Shown: positions 31,701 to 42,166, counted from the stretch's first letter. The stretch is DNA of 64,000 nucleotides from Prorocentrum cordatum (GCA_963575745.1 CAUYUJ010001760.1:1-64000); one strand, 5' to 3'. Numbers and translations: made by a program. Notes: generated by a model from the letters alone, not told the origin.

Positions 31701-32879
31701 GAGGAGGAGGAGGGAGAGACGGTACCAAATCGGCGTCAGAGGAAAACTCGGGCGATGGCGGCGGCGGCGACTTCTCAAACATATCATGTATCTCAGATAT
31801 CCCAGATGTCGAGTGGCTGTCGCCGGCGTACACCAGATGATCAGCCTGCCATACCTGAGGAGTCGGACATGTCACGTGAATGGATGATATCTAGGCTGGC
31901 CATGTTACATGGAAGGGGGAAGTGGACGGAACATCGTGACACATGTATTCTAGCAATGCCTGTAAAAGATAGGAAGCAGCTGACACGCATGAACATAGGC
32001 GGCCGCCCCCGTGGACATACTGCGTGGGACTGGTGCTTGTGCGATCTCTTTGGTTGTGAGTGGTACCTCTCATTCGACAGTTCCGCTGGGTCCCGTGAGA
32101 AATACTGCAAGCATTTGCTGACTGTGATTGGTATGCAACACTTGTTCGACTTGTTTGTTCTACCCAGGCCGCCTGGTGTGAGACATGTGAAGGCAGAGGA
32201 GGAGGAGGAGAGTGAGATGAATGAGAGGATGAGCAAACGTATTGCCGCAAATTTTGAGAATGAAACGGAGTGGAGGTGTGAGAATATTGAGCGTCTTGGG
32301 ATGGAGATCTTGGGAGATAGTAAGACTGTTGTAAACTGGATGTGTGGTGAGTGGCAGATTCGCAACAAGCAGTATGTACGACTGGTGGGAACACTACAAA
32401 ATACGGTATCGATGCTGTCTGGATGGGGACTGACCTCACCTGCATCGGGACAGAATCTGTATAAGCATTTCTTTCGTGAGGGTAATGAGCGTGCGGATAA
32501 ATTGTCGTGGGAGGCCAGAGGTGGCCAAACTATTACTCGCTGGTTTGCATATGATAAGTTCCTCAGTACTCGTAAGACTGCTCTCCGTGGTGCATTCGAT
32601 GGGGGTGTCAGTAATGAAGGATGTGGAGGTGGGTGGTGGCTTCAGATTGGCGTTGTAGGTAGGGGTTCCAGCGTGCAGGTTGATTTTCCCATCTCCTCCT
32701 CCTCCTCCTCCTCCTCTTCCTCCTGCACCAGCTCGCACAGCTTCCATTGGCACGATGTGGCCGAGGAGGCGATGAGTTTGCCTCCTGGTAGCACGGTAAC
32801 CTGCTGTGAACTAGCTGCCTGCGCTGCCCTGACGAGAGCTGCTGCTAAGGTGGCGTGCGCTCTGCTACGACCTACCTAA
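28704..32879 (+). CDS. LINE-B ORF2: endonuclease, reverse transcriptase, permuted RNase H
   Basis: About 1,390 codons, uninterrupted, stop TAA at 32877. The AP-like endonuclease keeps its active-site set: IASWNVRRAG (Asn, 28731), GLCECQ (Glu, 28815), VAYMPHE, LTDANVE (Asp, 29139), LDYVGV (Asp, 29487) and SDHACIVV (Asp-His, 29610). RT: KAPGPDNVTVTML, LANLDILQAFDNV (motif A Asp, 30678), RTGGVEGPMIF (motif B), SFWADN (motif C Asp at 31017, then Asn at 31020). Then a basic/acidic linker and an RNase H-like region in rotated order: GDS (32316), HFFREGNERAD (His 32466, Asp 32496), FDGGVSNEGCGGG (Asp 32598), CELAACAAL (Glu 32808). The linker before the last motif has a run of Ser codons. It nicks target DNA and copies the element RNA at HP1 sites by family analogy. 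The first in-frame ATG is at 28848, too late for a full endonuclease. Confidence 0.93.
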   Translation, partial: RCHDTIASWNVRRAGAENGHDIINSLRRLDVGLAGLCECQFLSVRDLSMRGYTIFRSTCRKAAVIMSKSWRDSLRATYRGKGFVICSYSSVTVIVAYMPHESINALTEEQYEHDVYEQILFDISQVLRTHRSKFPKQPQDLVFLTDANVELEPDSEVNGFRVTGSGLLEASGIAGESTEIDTGMEEGADDGNPYMTQTKRGARKARPHRLVSGFEIRRASRLQSMRRALLDFCGLWGIRMENTFGQRRVTFKSGTGVEKVLDYVGVSRRLHRQELTVGWMLPSEVGHAWTEHPCSRYERALSDHACIVVRLSCAPSAKRRTQPARKFIHLQPVSQLEFAKNMDDRGSRYRALCQENADPEDRQEMLDTLGPDLIKAAEETPQKDINPRNNVPKKSEIHWAAQASKREALRRGDREEAKRCSKIVRRERRRLEARVQRWRTEMNTRRRRRAKTETLILANGMESQNREEWGDEILGHMKSKVEDPEAREVTLRELQSLRGLCSGSGSSEVFSMSLLLRARAKLSTGKAPGPDNVTVTMLKQLSWASVRRVLVSFQGVYSRRLCCPDSWRQLAATLMPKEMDIQHLTDTRMLCLQSCLMKWYMTCIVMLIEKRIEEHRHYVCLYGFRSGRKTSEITSVAKRLSQHSAVWGKGDSLWLANLDILQAFDNVTPCLAMRCLRALDIPADLIVALIEPMMDNQCVASFEGIEASSAVYWDKSIRTGGVEGPMIFLAVSIVLWRDVIDRWRQETQYGIKLENDERMFNGERMTHSFWADNLLLYAKTRTDLELMVRDMSIPLMNAGMTWKPKSLMYIYFGAPPGIPPSPEQDIRVLVPSSDAALGTREVVLPRVQAFEILGATLEETWKDHSDSEAMLQKAQRMFFGEIAYYRCSGIDLAERFTRYQAKVIAALLFNCEGRTPDYSTIAAVHYFEGRCLAIMSGIRKRRTEGWSEFQRRRYKAGRQSFAGLGFRSAVQIWIFRCWDWAKDVSVAASIRMRRYTTHTEEEEGETVPNRRQRKTRAMAAAATSQTYHVSQISQMSSGCRRRTPDDQPAIPEESDMSREWMISRLAMLHGRGKWTEHRDTCILAMPVKDRKQLTRMNIGGRPRGHTAWDWCLCDLFGCEWYLSFDSSAGSREKYCKHLLTVIGMQHLFDLFVLPRPPGVRHVKAEEEEESEMNERMSKRIAANFENETEWRCENIERLGMEILGDSKTVVNWMCGEWQIRNKQYVRLVGTLQNTVSMLSGWGLTSPASGQNLYKHFFREGNERADKLSWEARGGQTITRWFAYDKFLSTRKTALRGAFDGGVSNEGCGGGWWLQIGVVGRGSSVQVDFPISSSSSSSSSSCTSSHSFHWHDVAEEAMSLPPGSTVTCCELAACAALTRAAAKVACALLRPT
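32694..32727 (+). repeat. In-frame TCC repeat (Ser run) in ORF2
   Basis: About ten serine codons, mostly TCC, lie between the FDGG motif and the ELAA motif of the rotated RNase H. LINE-A has a Ser-free linker there. It probably expands by slippage in a tolerant loop. Confidence 0.8.
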
Positions 32880-32955
32880 GATGGTGGGGGCTCAGTTGCA
32901 CTGCTCCGCCGATTCGGATTCGGATTCTAGTGGCGGACCGCAAACCGCAAAAAAA

Positions 32956-32989
32956 AACCAAGGTTGACGGTTTACCGCCGGCGCCCAGT
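32956..32989 (+). repeat. HP1, 3' half, after LINE-B
   Basis: Begins with the duplicated AACCAAGGTTGA, then CGG, the right arm TTTACCGCC and GGCGCCCAGT. Confidence 0.9.
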
Positions 32990-34706
32990 TATGTTCTCGA
33001 AATCTGACCATTCGTTTGAGCTCTAGTATTTTTTCCCGTGATATTCGATATTATTCCCGCTCGCCGTCTTGTTCTCAGCTCGATCGGGTGAATATTAATA
33101 TCGAAAAGCACTGTGGCGGAATCGACCGTTTTGAGTCATCTTGATACGGGCTGACGGTTTTCTGAACATAACTCGAGCTCTGGGACAGCTACAGAGCTGG
33201 TAAGCACAGCTAATCGATGTAGAATGATTAGGCGCGTTCGGCTGTTGAGTCCAGACGTCTGAACTCAGTCTGTTAGCCGAGCTAGGTCCGCAAACCTATT
33301 CGTATTATTCGAGTCATCTTGACAGGCACTCTCGGTTTTCTGTACTTAACTCGAGCTGTAGGACAGCTACAGAGCTGATATTTACAGAAGCCGATTCAGA
33401 ATCAGCAGTTGCGTTTTTCTGTCGAATCCAGAGCTCTGAACTCGGTTTGCTGCCCGATCTATAATCGCGAAACTCTTCGTATTTGTCGAATCATCTTGAG
33501 AAGTGCTCTCGGTTTTCTTCACTCAACTCGCGCTGAGGGGGGCTACAGTGCTGGTGGTCACAGGAATCGATTTGAAGACATCAGGCGTCCGCCTGTCGAA
33601 TCGAGAGCTCGGAACTCGGTCTGCTGCCCGAATTAAGTCTGCGAAACTTCTGTATTATTCGAGTCACCCTGAGAGGTGCTGTCGGTTTTCTGCACTTAAC
33701 TCGGGCTGTAGGGGGGCTGCAGGGCTGGTAATGACAGGAGTCGATTCGCAGACATCAGACGCGCCCGCCTGTCGCATTCAGAGGTAAAAAATATTCACTA
33801 TGAGTCGGAATGTTGGTCGGTGCTGTCGGTTTTCTCAACTTAAGTCGAGCTAGGAAGCTCTACGAGTCTCCCGGCGGTAACCAAGGTTGACGGTTTACCG
33901 CCGGCGCCCAGTTGGCAAGACAAATCTCGACGGAACTTTTGCTGACTTTTGGTCGGTTAAAAATTTTGTTCTCGAAATTCAACAATTCGTTTGAGCTCTA
34001 TTATTTTTTCCCGTGATATTCGATCTTATTCCCGCTCGCCATCTTGATCTCAGCTCGATCAGGGGAATATTACTATCGAAAAGCACTGTGGCGGGATCGG
34101 CCGTTTTGAGTCATCTTGATACATGCTGATGGTTTTCTGAATATAACTCGAGCTTTAGGACAGCTATAGAGCTGGTAAGCACAGCTAATCATTATAGAAT
34201 GATTATGCGCGTTTGCCTGTTGAATGCAGAGGTCTGAACTCGGTCTCCTAGCCGAGCTAGAATCGCGAAACTATTCGTATTGATCGAGGCATCTTGAGAA
34301 GTGCTCTCGGTTTTCTTCTCGGCTGAGGAGGGCTATTGTGCTGGTGGTCACAGGAATCGATTTGAAGACATCAGGCGCGTCCGCATGTCGAATCCAGAGC
34401 TCGCAACTCGGTCTGCTGCCCGAATTAGGTGTGCAGAACTACTGTATTCTTCGAGTCATCCTGAGAGGTGCTGTCGGTTTTCTGCTCTTAACTCGGGCTG
34501 TAGGGTGGCTGCAGGGGCTGGCAATGACAGGAGTCGATTCGCAGACATCAGACGCGTCCGTCTGTCGCATTCAGAGGTCAAAAAATATTCACTATAACTC
34601 GGAATGTTGGTAGGTGCTGTCGGTTTTCTCAACTCAAGTCGAGCTAGGAAGCTCTACGAGTCTCCCGGCGGTAACCAAGGTTGACGGTTTACCGCCGGCG
34701 CCCAGT
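32990..34706 (+). repeat. Two head-satellite modules ending in HP1
   Basis: Module 1: truncated head (32990-33110), four satellite monomers (GAACTC-type words at about 33260, 33437 and 33611, spacing 174-177), HP1 at 33873-33912. Module 2: head 33913-34090, three to four monomers, HP1 at 34667-34706. Modules are paralogous but diverged. Confidence 0.8.
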
Positions 34707-35970
34707 AATTCCGGGGCGCTGGAGAGCTAGTTGGCAAGGAAAATCTCGACTGACCTTTTGCTGACTCTTGCTCGGTTGAAAATTTTGTTCTCAAAATTCA
34801 ACAATGCGTTTGAGCTCTAGTATTTGTCCCGTGATATTAGATCTTATTCCCGCTCGCCATCTTGATCTCAGCTCGATCGGGTACCTTTTACTGTCAAAGA
34901 GCACACGGGCGGGATCGACCGTTCGAGTCATCTTGTCACGCGGTGTCGGTTTTCTCAAGAGAACTCGAGCTTCAGGACAGCTAAAGAGCTGGTAAGCACA
35001 GCTAATCGATTCAGAATGATCAGGCGCGTTCGCCTGTTGAAGCCAGAGGTCTGAATTCGGTCTGCTAGCCGAGCTAGGTGCGCAAACTTGTTCGTATTAT
35101 TCGAGTCATCTTGACTAGCGCTCTCGGTTTTCTGTACTTATCTCGAGCTACAGGACAGCTACAGAGCTGATACGTACAGAATCTGATTCAGAATCATCAG
35201 TGGCCATCATCCGTCGAATCCAGAGCTCTGAACTCGGTTTGCTGCCCGATCTAGAATCGCGAAACTATTCGTATTGTTCGAGTCGCTTGCGGGATGCTGT
35301 TGGTTCTCTGCGCTTAACTCGGGCTCTAGGGGGGGCTGCATAGCTGGTAATCACTGGAATCGATTTGAAGACATCCGGCGCGTTCGCCTGCGGAATCCAG
35401 AGCTCCGAACTCGGTCTGTTGCCCGAACTAGTTTCGCGAAACTATTCGTATTGTTCGAGTCATCCTGAGAGGTGCTGTCGGTTTCCTGCACTTAACTCGG
35501 CTGCAGGGGGGGCTGCAGGGCTGGTAATCACAGGGATCGATTCAAAGACATCAGACGCGTCCGCCTGTCGCATGCAGAGGTGTGAACTCGGTCTGATACT
35601 CGAACTAGGTTTACCAAACTGTTCGTATTGTTCGAATTATCTTGAGAGATGCTGTCGATTTACGCACGTAACTCGGGCTGTAGGAGAGCTAGAGAGCTCG
35701 TACAGAAGACAATCTAGAAGCATCGGGGGCGTTCGGCTGTTATATCCGAGAGGTCTCAAATTGCCTGGGCTGAAAAAAGTATTTTTCTGTGTAATTTCTT
35801 TTGACATTATATGTTGTCAGGAAGCTCTACGAGTCCCCGGCGGTAACAAAGGTTGACGGTTTACCGCCGGCGCCCAGTTCTGGAGCGGCGAAGATGGGCT
35901 GCTGGCGGGCACCACCACCGTCCGGCTTCTAATCTAAAACTTTCTATCTCTCGGACAGCTCCCCGGGAAA
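34707..35970 (+). repeat. Head, satellite array, HP1, HP2 fragment
   Basis: The head spans about 34707-34890 and five monomers run to about 35800. HP1 lies at 35839-35878 (short CCCC leader), followed by a truncated HP2 fragment (GATGGGCTGCTGGCGGGCAC) that lacks the palindrome. The 163-codon frame through the monomers is not supported as a gene. Confidence 0.75.
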
Positions 35971-37039
35971 TAACTCGTAGAGCTTCCTTAGCAAGTTATT
36001 GCTGGAAGCTTAAGAGTAATTCCGGGGCGCTGGAGAGCTAGTGGGCAAGAAAAATCTCGACGGACCTTTTGATGACTTTTGGTCGGTTGAAAATTTTGTT
36101 CTCGAAATTCAACAATTCGTTAGAGCTCTAATATTTTTTCCCGTGATATTCGATCTTATTTCCGCTCGCTTTCTTGATCTCAGCTCGATCGGGTACCTTT
36201 TACTGCCAAAAAGCACTCCGGCGGGATCGGCCGTTTCGAGTCATCTTGATACGCGCTGTTGGTTCTCAAGATAACTCGAGCTTCAGGACAGCTACAGAGC
36301 TGATAAGCACAGCTAATCGATTCAGAATGATCAGGCGCGATCGCCTGTTGAATCTAGAGGTCTGAACTCGGTCTGCTAGCCGAGCTAGGTCTGCAAACCT
36401 ATTCGTATTATTCGAGTCATCGTAGCAGATACTCTCGGTTTTCTGTACTTAACTCGAGCTGTAGGGCAGTTACAGAGCTCATAGTGACAGAAATCGATTG
36501 AGAATCATCAGACGCTTTCGTCTGTTCAATCGAGAGCTCTGAACTCGGCCTGCTGCCCGAGCTACGCGAAACTATTCGTATTGTTCGAATCATCTTGAGA
36601 AGTGCTCTCAGTTTTCTGCACTTAACTCGTGCTGGGGGAGGGCTACAGTGCTGCTGGTCACAGAAATCGATTTCGAGACAGAACAGGCGCGTCCGTCTGT
36701 CGAACCCAGAGCTCGGAACTCGGTCTGCTGCTCGAACTAGGTCCGCGAAACTATTGTATTATTCGAGTTATCCTGAGAGCTGCTGTCGGTTTTCTGCACT
36801 GAGCTCGGGCTGTAGGGGGGCTGCAGGGCTGGTAATTACAGAAGTCGATTCGCAGACATCAGACGCGTCCGCCTGTCGCATCCAGAGGTCTGAACTCGGT
36901 TTGATACTCGAGCTGGGTTGCCAAACTGTTTGTTTTCTTGTCAGAGTCATCTTGAGAGGTCTGAAATCGCTTGGGCTGAAAACTAGTCCTTCTCTGGAAT
37001 TTTTTCCCACGCTATATACTGTCAGGAAGCTCTACGAGT
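35971..37039 (+). repeat. M2 element, 1.07 kb
   Basis: Bounded by TAACTCGTAGAGCTTCC and GGAAGCTCTACGAGT (37025-37039), interior head plus about four satellite monomers, followed at once by HP1 (37045-37084). One of the cleanest TIR-bounded units. Confidence 0.75.
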
Positions 37040-37084
37040 CCCCCGGCGGTAAGAAAGGTTGACGGTTTACCGCCGGCGCCCAGT

Positions 37085-38531
37085 GCCCGAAGAGCGAAGA
37101 GACCCTCGGGAAGGGAGACTCTTTCCCAGAGAGCTCGGGGGAACTCCCTGCAGCGCTCCCGAAGCGCTGCCAAAAACGCTTCCACGCGTGACTGCACGCG
37201 TACAGGCACACGTGAAGAGCGCCGAACCCGCTGCCGGCTCAGGCGAGGCGCTGCGGGGATCGTGAACCGGCAAAGATGCGCTGCTGGCGGACACCACCAC
37301 CGTCCAGGCTCCTAATCTTAAACTCTCTAGCTCCCAGAGAGCTCTCCGGAAACCCAAAATTATGTCGTAGAGCTTCCCCTTGCAAGAAATTGCTGGAAGC
37401 TAAGAGTAATTCCGGGGCGCTGGAGAGCTAGTTGGCAAGAAAAATCTCGACGGACCTTTGGGTGACTTTTGGTCGGTTCAATTTTTTTTCGAAATTCAAC
37501 AATTCGTTAGAGCTCTAGCATTTTTTCCCGTGATATTCGATCTTATTCCCGCTCGCCATCTTGATCTCAGCTCGATCGGGTACCTTTTACTGCCAAAAAG
37601 CACTCCGGCGGGATCGGCCGTTTCGAGTCATCTTGATACGCGGTGACGGTTTTCTCAAGATAACTCGAGCTTCAGGGCAGCTACAGAGCTGGTGAGCCCA
37701 GCTTATGGATTCAGAATGATTAGGCGCGTTCGCCTGTTGAATCCAGAGGTCTGAACTCGGTCTGCTAGCCGAGCTAGGTCTGGAAATCTATTCGTATTAT
37801 TCGAGTCATCTTGACAGACGCTCTCGGTTTTCTGTACTTAACTCGAGCTACAGCACAGCTACAGAGCTGATACGTACAGAATCCGATCAGAATCATCAGT
37901 GGCCGTTGTCTGTTGAATCCAGAGCTGAAATCGGTGTGCTGCTCAATCTAGAATACCAAAACTATTTGTATCGTTCGAGTTATCTTCAGAGATGCTGTCG
38001 GTTCTCTGCCCTTAACTCGGGCTGTAGGGGGGCTGCATGGCTGGTAATCACTGGAATCGATTCCGAACATCAGGCGCGTCCGCCTCTCGAATCCAGAGCG
38101 AACTCTGTCCGCTGCACGAACTAGGTCCGCAAAACTATTCGTATTGTTCAAGTCATGTTGAGAGGTGCTGTCGGTTTCCTGCACTTAACTCGGGCTGTAG
38201 GGGGGGCTGCAGGGCTGGTAATCACAGGAATCGATTTAGAGACATCAGACGCGTCCGCCTGTGGCATGCAGAGGTCTGATCTCGGTGTGATACTCGAGCT
38301 AGGTTTGCCAAACTATTTGTATTGTTCGAGTCATCTTGAGAGGTGCTGTCAATTCACGTACAGGAGACAAGTCAGAAGCATAGGAGGCGTTCGGCTGTTG
38401 CATCCGAGAGGTCTGAAATTGCTTGGGCTGAAAAAACTATTTTTTCAGTGTATTTACATTATATGTTGTTAGGAAGCTCTACGAGTCCCCCGGCGGTAAG
38501 AAAGGTTGACGGTTTACCGCCGGCGCCCAGT
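37085..38531 (+). repeat. HP2, M2-like module, HP1
   Basis: HP2 has its core at about 37178-37216 (CTTCCACGCGTG ... CACACGTGAAG). The following module has a decayed left arm (GTCGTAGAGCTTCC, about 37366), a head, and a satellite array to about 38450. HP1 lies at 38492-38531. Confidence 0.75.
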
Positions 38532-39275
38532 TTTCACATCTTCTTTCCTGGCGAGTCGAGCAACTCGCACGGGCGGTGAACCGTCAACCTGATCACCGCC
38601 GGGAACCTCGTAGAGCTCCTTCATGAGAGTGCTCAGAGCCGAAGAAGAGAGCTTCAGGAGGCATTTCTCCAAAAAATGAACATTTATTTTTTTTCATGTC
38701 AACACAAAGTTAGTTCCGCCAAGTGTTTTGATAGCGGAAGTGCGTCTATAGAGCTCATATTAAGACGCAGAGGCCCTCACAGTCGTCTTCAGTTGCGAAA
38801 AATCTGCTTTTTCAAAATGAATTGTCAAATATCTTTCAAATCTTAGCAAAACCGACCCAAAGTTATGACACTGGCGCCGGCGGCGAACCGTCAACCTGGT
38901 CACCGCCGGGAACCTCGTAGAGCTCCTTGCTCGCGTAAAATGCTCAGCATCAAAAGGGAGGGCTTCTGGAAGCATTTCTCGAAAAAGAGAAAACATGATA
39001 TTTTTCAGGTCGACATAAAGTTGGTTTCGCCAAGTGTTTTGATAGTAAAAGTGCACCTAGAGAGCTCATATTAAAACGCAGAGGCCTCATAGTTGTCCAC
39101 AGTGCGACAAATCTGCTTTCTCAAAATAATGGTCCAATATCTTTTAAATATTCGCAAAACCACCCAAAAGTCATCACATTGTCCGCCCCGGCCGGGTGGA
39201 CCAACTAGCTCCAGCCCGCGCCGGAATTCCTCTAGCTCGTCGATGCCGAAGAGCTCTACGAGGTACTTGGTAGCG
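38532..39275 (-). repeat. Two M1 modules and two HP1 copies, inverted
   Basis: Here the modules run on the minus strand. HP1 copies lie near 38572-38601 and 38871-38907, each followed by ACCTCGTAGAGCTCC. M1 interiors (minus strand) lie at about 38608-38870 and 38920-39275. The orientation switch from the flanking + modules makes this a local inversion. Confidence 0.75.
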
Positions 39276-39882
39276 TCCAAAACCCGAAGAGCGAAGAGAC
39301 CCTCGGGGACGGGAAATCTTTCTGGAGGGCCTTGGGGGGCTTCCCTGGAGCGCTGCTGAAGCGCTTCCAGAAACGCTGCCATGCGTGCCTGCACGCGTGC
39401 AGGCACGCGTGGAAGCTTGCCGAAAGCTCTCCCGGACCCGTTGCCGGGGCGCCGGAGTTTCTGCGAGGCCCCTGGACCGCCGTGGAGGAGCTCCTGGCGG
39501 GCACCTCCACCGTCCGGTTTCTAATCTTAAGCCCTCTAGCTCTCAGCGAGCTCTCCGGGAATCTTCTTTTCTGGCCGGGTCGGCAAACTAGCCTTACCCC
39601 GCGCCGGAATTCCTCTAGCTCATCGACTTGGTAGCGTCCAAAACCCGGAGAGCGAAGAGACCCTTCGGGGACTTTCCTGCAGAGCTCTGGGAGACTCCCC
39701 TGCAGCGCTGCTGATGCGCTGCCAGAACCGCTTCCATGCGTGCCTGCACGCGGGCACGCACGCGTTCGCGCATGCCGGAAGCTCTCCCGGACCAGCTGCC
39801 GGGCCGAACGAGCCCCTGCGGGGATTCTGGAGCGCCGCGGAGGAGCTCCTGGGGGGCACCACCATCGCCCGGCTTCTAATAC
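39276..39882 (+). repeat. Two HP2 copies
   Basis: Palindromic cores lie at about 39380-39413 (CATGCGTGCC ... GGCACGCGTGG) and 39735-39772. They are separated by an inverted M1 head fragment (about 39570-39640). Each begins AAACCCG(A/G)AGAGCGAAGAG. No gene is seen. Confidence 0.7.
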
Positions 39883-40710
39883 CGTAGAGCTCTTCGCTGT
39901 CGATGAGCTAGAGGAACTCCGGCGCGGGGTGGAGCTAGTTGGTCGACCCGACCAGAAAGGACAAAGTGATAACTTTGGGTCGGTTTTGCTCAGATTTGAA
40001 AGATATTTGACAATTCATTTTGAGAAAGCAAATTCTTCGCACCTGTAAGCGATTATGAGGGCCTCTCCGTCTTAATATGAGCTCTGTAGGCGCACTTTTA
40101 CTGTCCAAACACTTGGGGGAACCAACTTCTTGTCGACATGAAAAAAATCAATGTTCAATTTTTCGAGAAACGCCTCGAGAAACTCACTCTTCCGACTCTG
40201 AGCACTCTCATGCGTGAAAGGAGCTCTACGAGGTTCCCGGCGGTGACCAGGTTGACGGTTCACCGCCGGCGCCAGTCTTAAACCCTCTAGCTCTCAGCGA
40301 GCTCCCCGGGAATGACGAAGAGCTCTACGAGGTACTAGCTCCACCTTGCGCCGGAATTCCTCTAGCTCATCAATAACGAAGAGCTCTACGAGGCATGCCC
40401 AAGAGCTCTACAAGGTACTATCTCTGCCGGGGGCCTCCCTGATGCGCTTCGAACGCTGCCTGGCACGCCTGCATACGTGCCTGCACGCTTGCAGGCACGC
40501 CTCGACGCATGCTTTCCTGCAGAGCCCTGTCGAACCCCCCTGAGGCGCCTGCAGCGCTCTGTCGAACCCTTCTGGAGCGATCCTGCATTGCTGCGGCCTG
40601 CTGCCGGCTCGGGCGAGGTGCTGCGAGGATCGTGGAGCGGCGGAGATGGGCTGCTGGCGGGCATCACCACAGTCGAGCTTCGAATCCAGAACCCAGCTCC
40701 GAGCAACAAG
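39883..40710 (+). repeat. M1 with HP1, head fragments, HP2
   Basis: M1 (39883-40235, left TIR decayed to CCGTAGAGCTC) is followed by HP1 at 40239-40276. Short pieces of arm sequence (AGAGCTCTACGAGG, AGAGCTCTACAAGG) lie at 40318-40415. An HP2 copy with its core at about 40466-40500 follows. Confidence 0.7.
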
Positions 40711-40774
40711 CTGAGGGAAGCTCTACGAGTTACTCGGTAGCGTCCAAAACTTAACTCGTAGAGCTTCCCTTAGC
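40711..40774. repeat. Long hairpin, 18-bp perfect stem
   Basis: Arms 40715-40732 and 40752-40769 are exact complements (GGGAAGCTCTACGAGTTA); with one mismatch the stem extends by about four more pairs. The loop is near-identical to that at 8044-8062. Confidence 0.88.
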
Positions 40775-41972
40775 AAGTTATTGCTGGAAGCTTAAGAGTA
40801 ATTCCGGGGCGCTGGAGAGCTAGTTGGCAAGAAAAATCTCGACGGACATTTTGGGGACTTTTGGTCGATTCAAAATTTTGTTCTCGACATTCAACTATTC
40901 GTTAGAGCTCTAGTATTTTTTCCCGTGCTATTCGATCTTATTCCCGCTCGCCGTCTTGATCTCAGCTCGATCGGGTACCTTTTACTGCCAAAAAGCAGCG
41001 GCGGGATCGCCTGTTTCGGGTCATCTTGTCACGCGGTTTCGGTTTTCTCAAGATAACTCGAGCTTGAGGACAGCTACAGAGCTGGTAAGCACAGCTAATC
41101 GATTCAGAATGATTAGGCGCGTTCGCCTGTTCAACCCAGAGGTCTGAACTCGGTCTGCTAGCCGAGCTAGGTCCGCAAACCTATTCGTATTATTCGAGTC
41201 ATCTTGACAGACGCTCTCGGTTTTCTGTACTTAACTCGAGCTACAGGACAGCTACAGAGCTGATACGTACATAATCTGATTCAGAATCATCAGTGGCTAT
41301 TGTCTGTTGACTCCAGAGCTCTGAACTCGGTCTGCTGCCCGATCTAGAATCGCGAAACTGTTCGTATTGTTCGAGTTATCTTGAGAGATGCTGTCGGTTC
41401 TCTGCACTTGACTCGGGCTGTAGGGGTGCTGCATGGCTGGTAATCACTGGAATCGATTCGGAGACATCAGGCGCGTCCGCCTGTCGAATCCAGAGCTCCG
41501 AACTCTGTCTGCTGCCCGAACTAGGTCCGCGAAACTATTCGTATTGTTCGAGTCATCCTGAGAGGCGCTGTCGGTTTCCTGCACTTAACTCGGGCTGTAG
41601 GGGGGGATGCATGGCTGGTAATCCCTGGAATCGATTCAGAGACATCAGACGCGTCCGCCTGTCGCATGCAGAGGTCTGAACTCGGTCTGATACTCGAGCT
41701 AGGTTTGCCAAACTATTCGTATTGTTCGAGTCATCTTGAGAGGTGCTGTCGATTTACGCACGTAACTCGGGCTGTAGAAGAGCTACAGAGCCCGTACATA
41801 AGACAATCCAGAAGCATCGGGGGCGTTCGGCTGTTGCATCCGAGAGGTCTGAAATTGCTTGGGCTGAAAAATTATTTGTTCGGTGTAAATTTTTCGACAT
41901 TATATGTTGTCAGGAAGCTCTACGAGTCCCCCGGCGGTAACCAAGGTTGACGGTTTACCGCCGGCGTCCAGT
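40752..41972 (+). repeat. M2 element (1.18 kb) and HP1
   Basis: TIRs TAACTCGTAGAGCTTCC (40752) and GGAAGCTCTACGAGT (41913-41927) enclose the head and five satellite monomers. The HP1 at 41933-41972 is intact with the CCAAGG loop, so it is an unoccupied LINE-type target. Confidence 0.78.
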
Positions 41973-42166
41973 GAAGAGCGAAAGATCTTCGGGGACGCGA
42001 AATCTTTCCTGGAGAGCCCCGCGGGGCCTCCCCTGAAGCGCTTGGGAAGCGCTGCCAGGCACGCCCCCGAGCGCGCCAGGCGCGCGTGCAGGCGCGCGTG
42101 GACGCGCGCGGGAAGCACCCCAGAACCCGCTGCCGGCACGGGCAAGCTACTGCGGCGGACTGGGAT
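41973..42166 (+). repeat. HP2 copy with extreme GC palindrome
   Basis: The core at about 42062-42110 is made of GCGCGC-rich inverted repeats (GCGCGCC ... GGCGCGCGTGG). Flanks match other HP2 copies. Confidence 0.7.

Larger units (their letters stand above)
27151..32955 (+). mobile_element. LINE-B: full-length non-LTR retrotransposon
   Basis: A 5.8-kb element in the loop of an HP1 palindrome with a 12-bp duplication AACCAAGGTTGA. Order: GC-rich 5' UTR, ORF1, TAG, ORF2 with AP endonuclease, reverse transcriptase and permuted RNase H, 76-bp 3' UTR with three GGATTC-type repeats (about 32912-32928), and a tail CGCAAACCGCAAAAAA. The paralogous empty site is the HP1 at 20774-20813. No frameshift is seen, and the only in-frame stop is the TAG between the two ORFs, so it could be recently active. 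The target position is the same as LINE-A to within a base. Confidence 0.95.
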
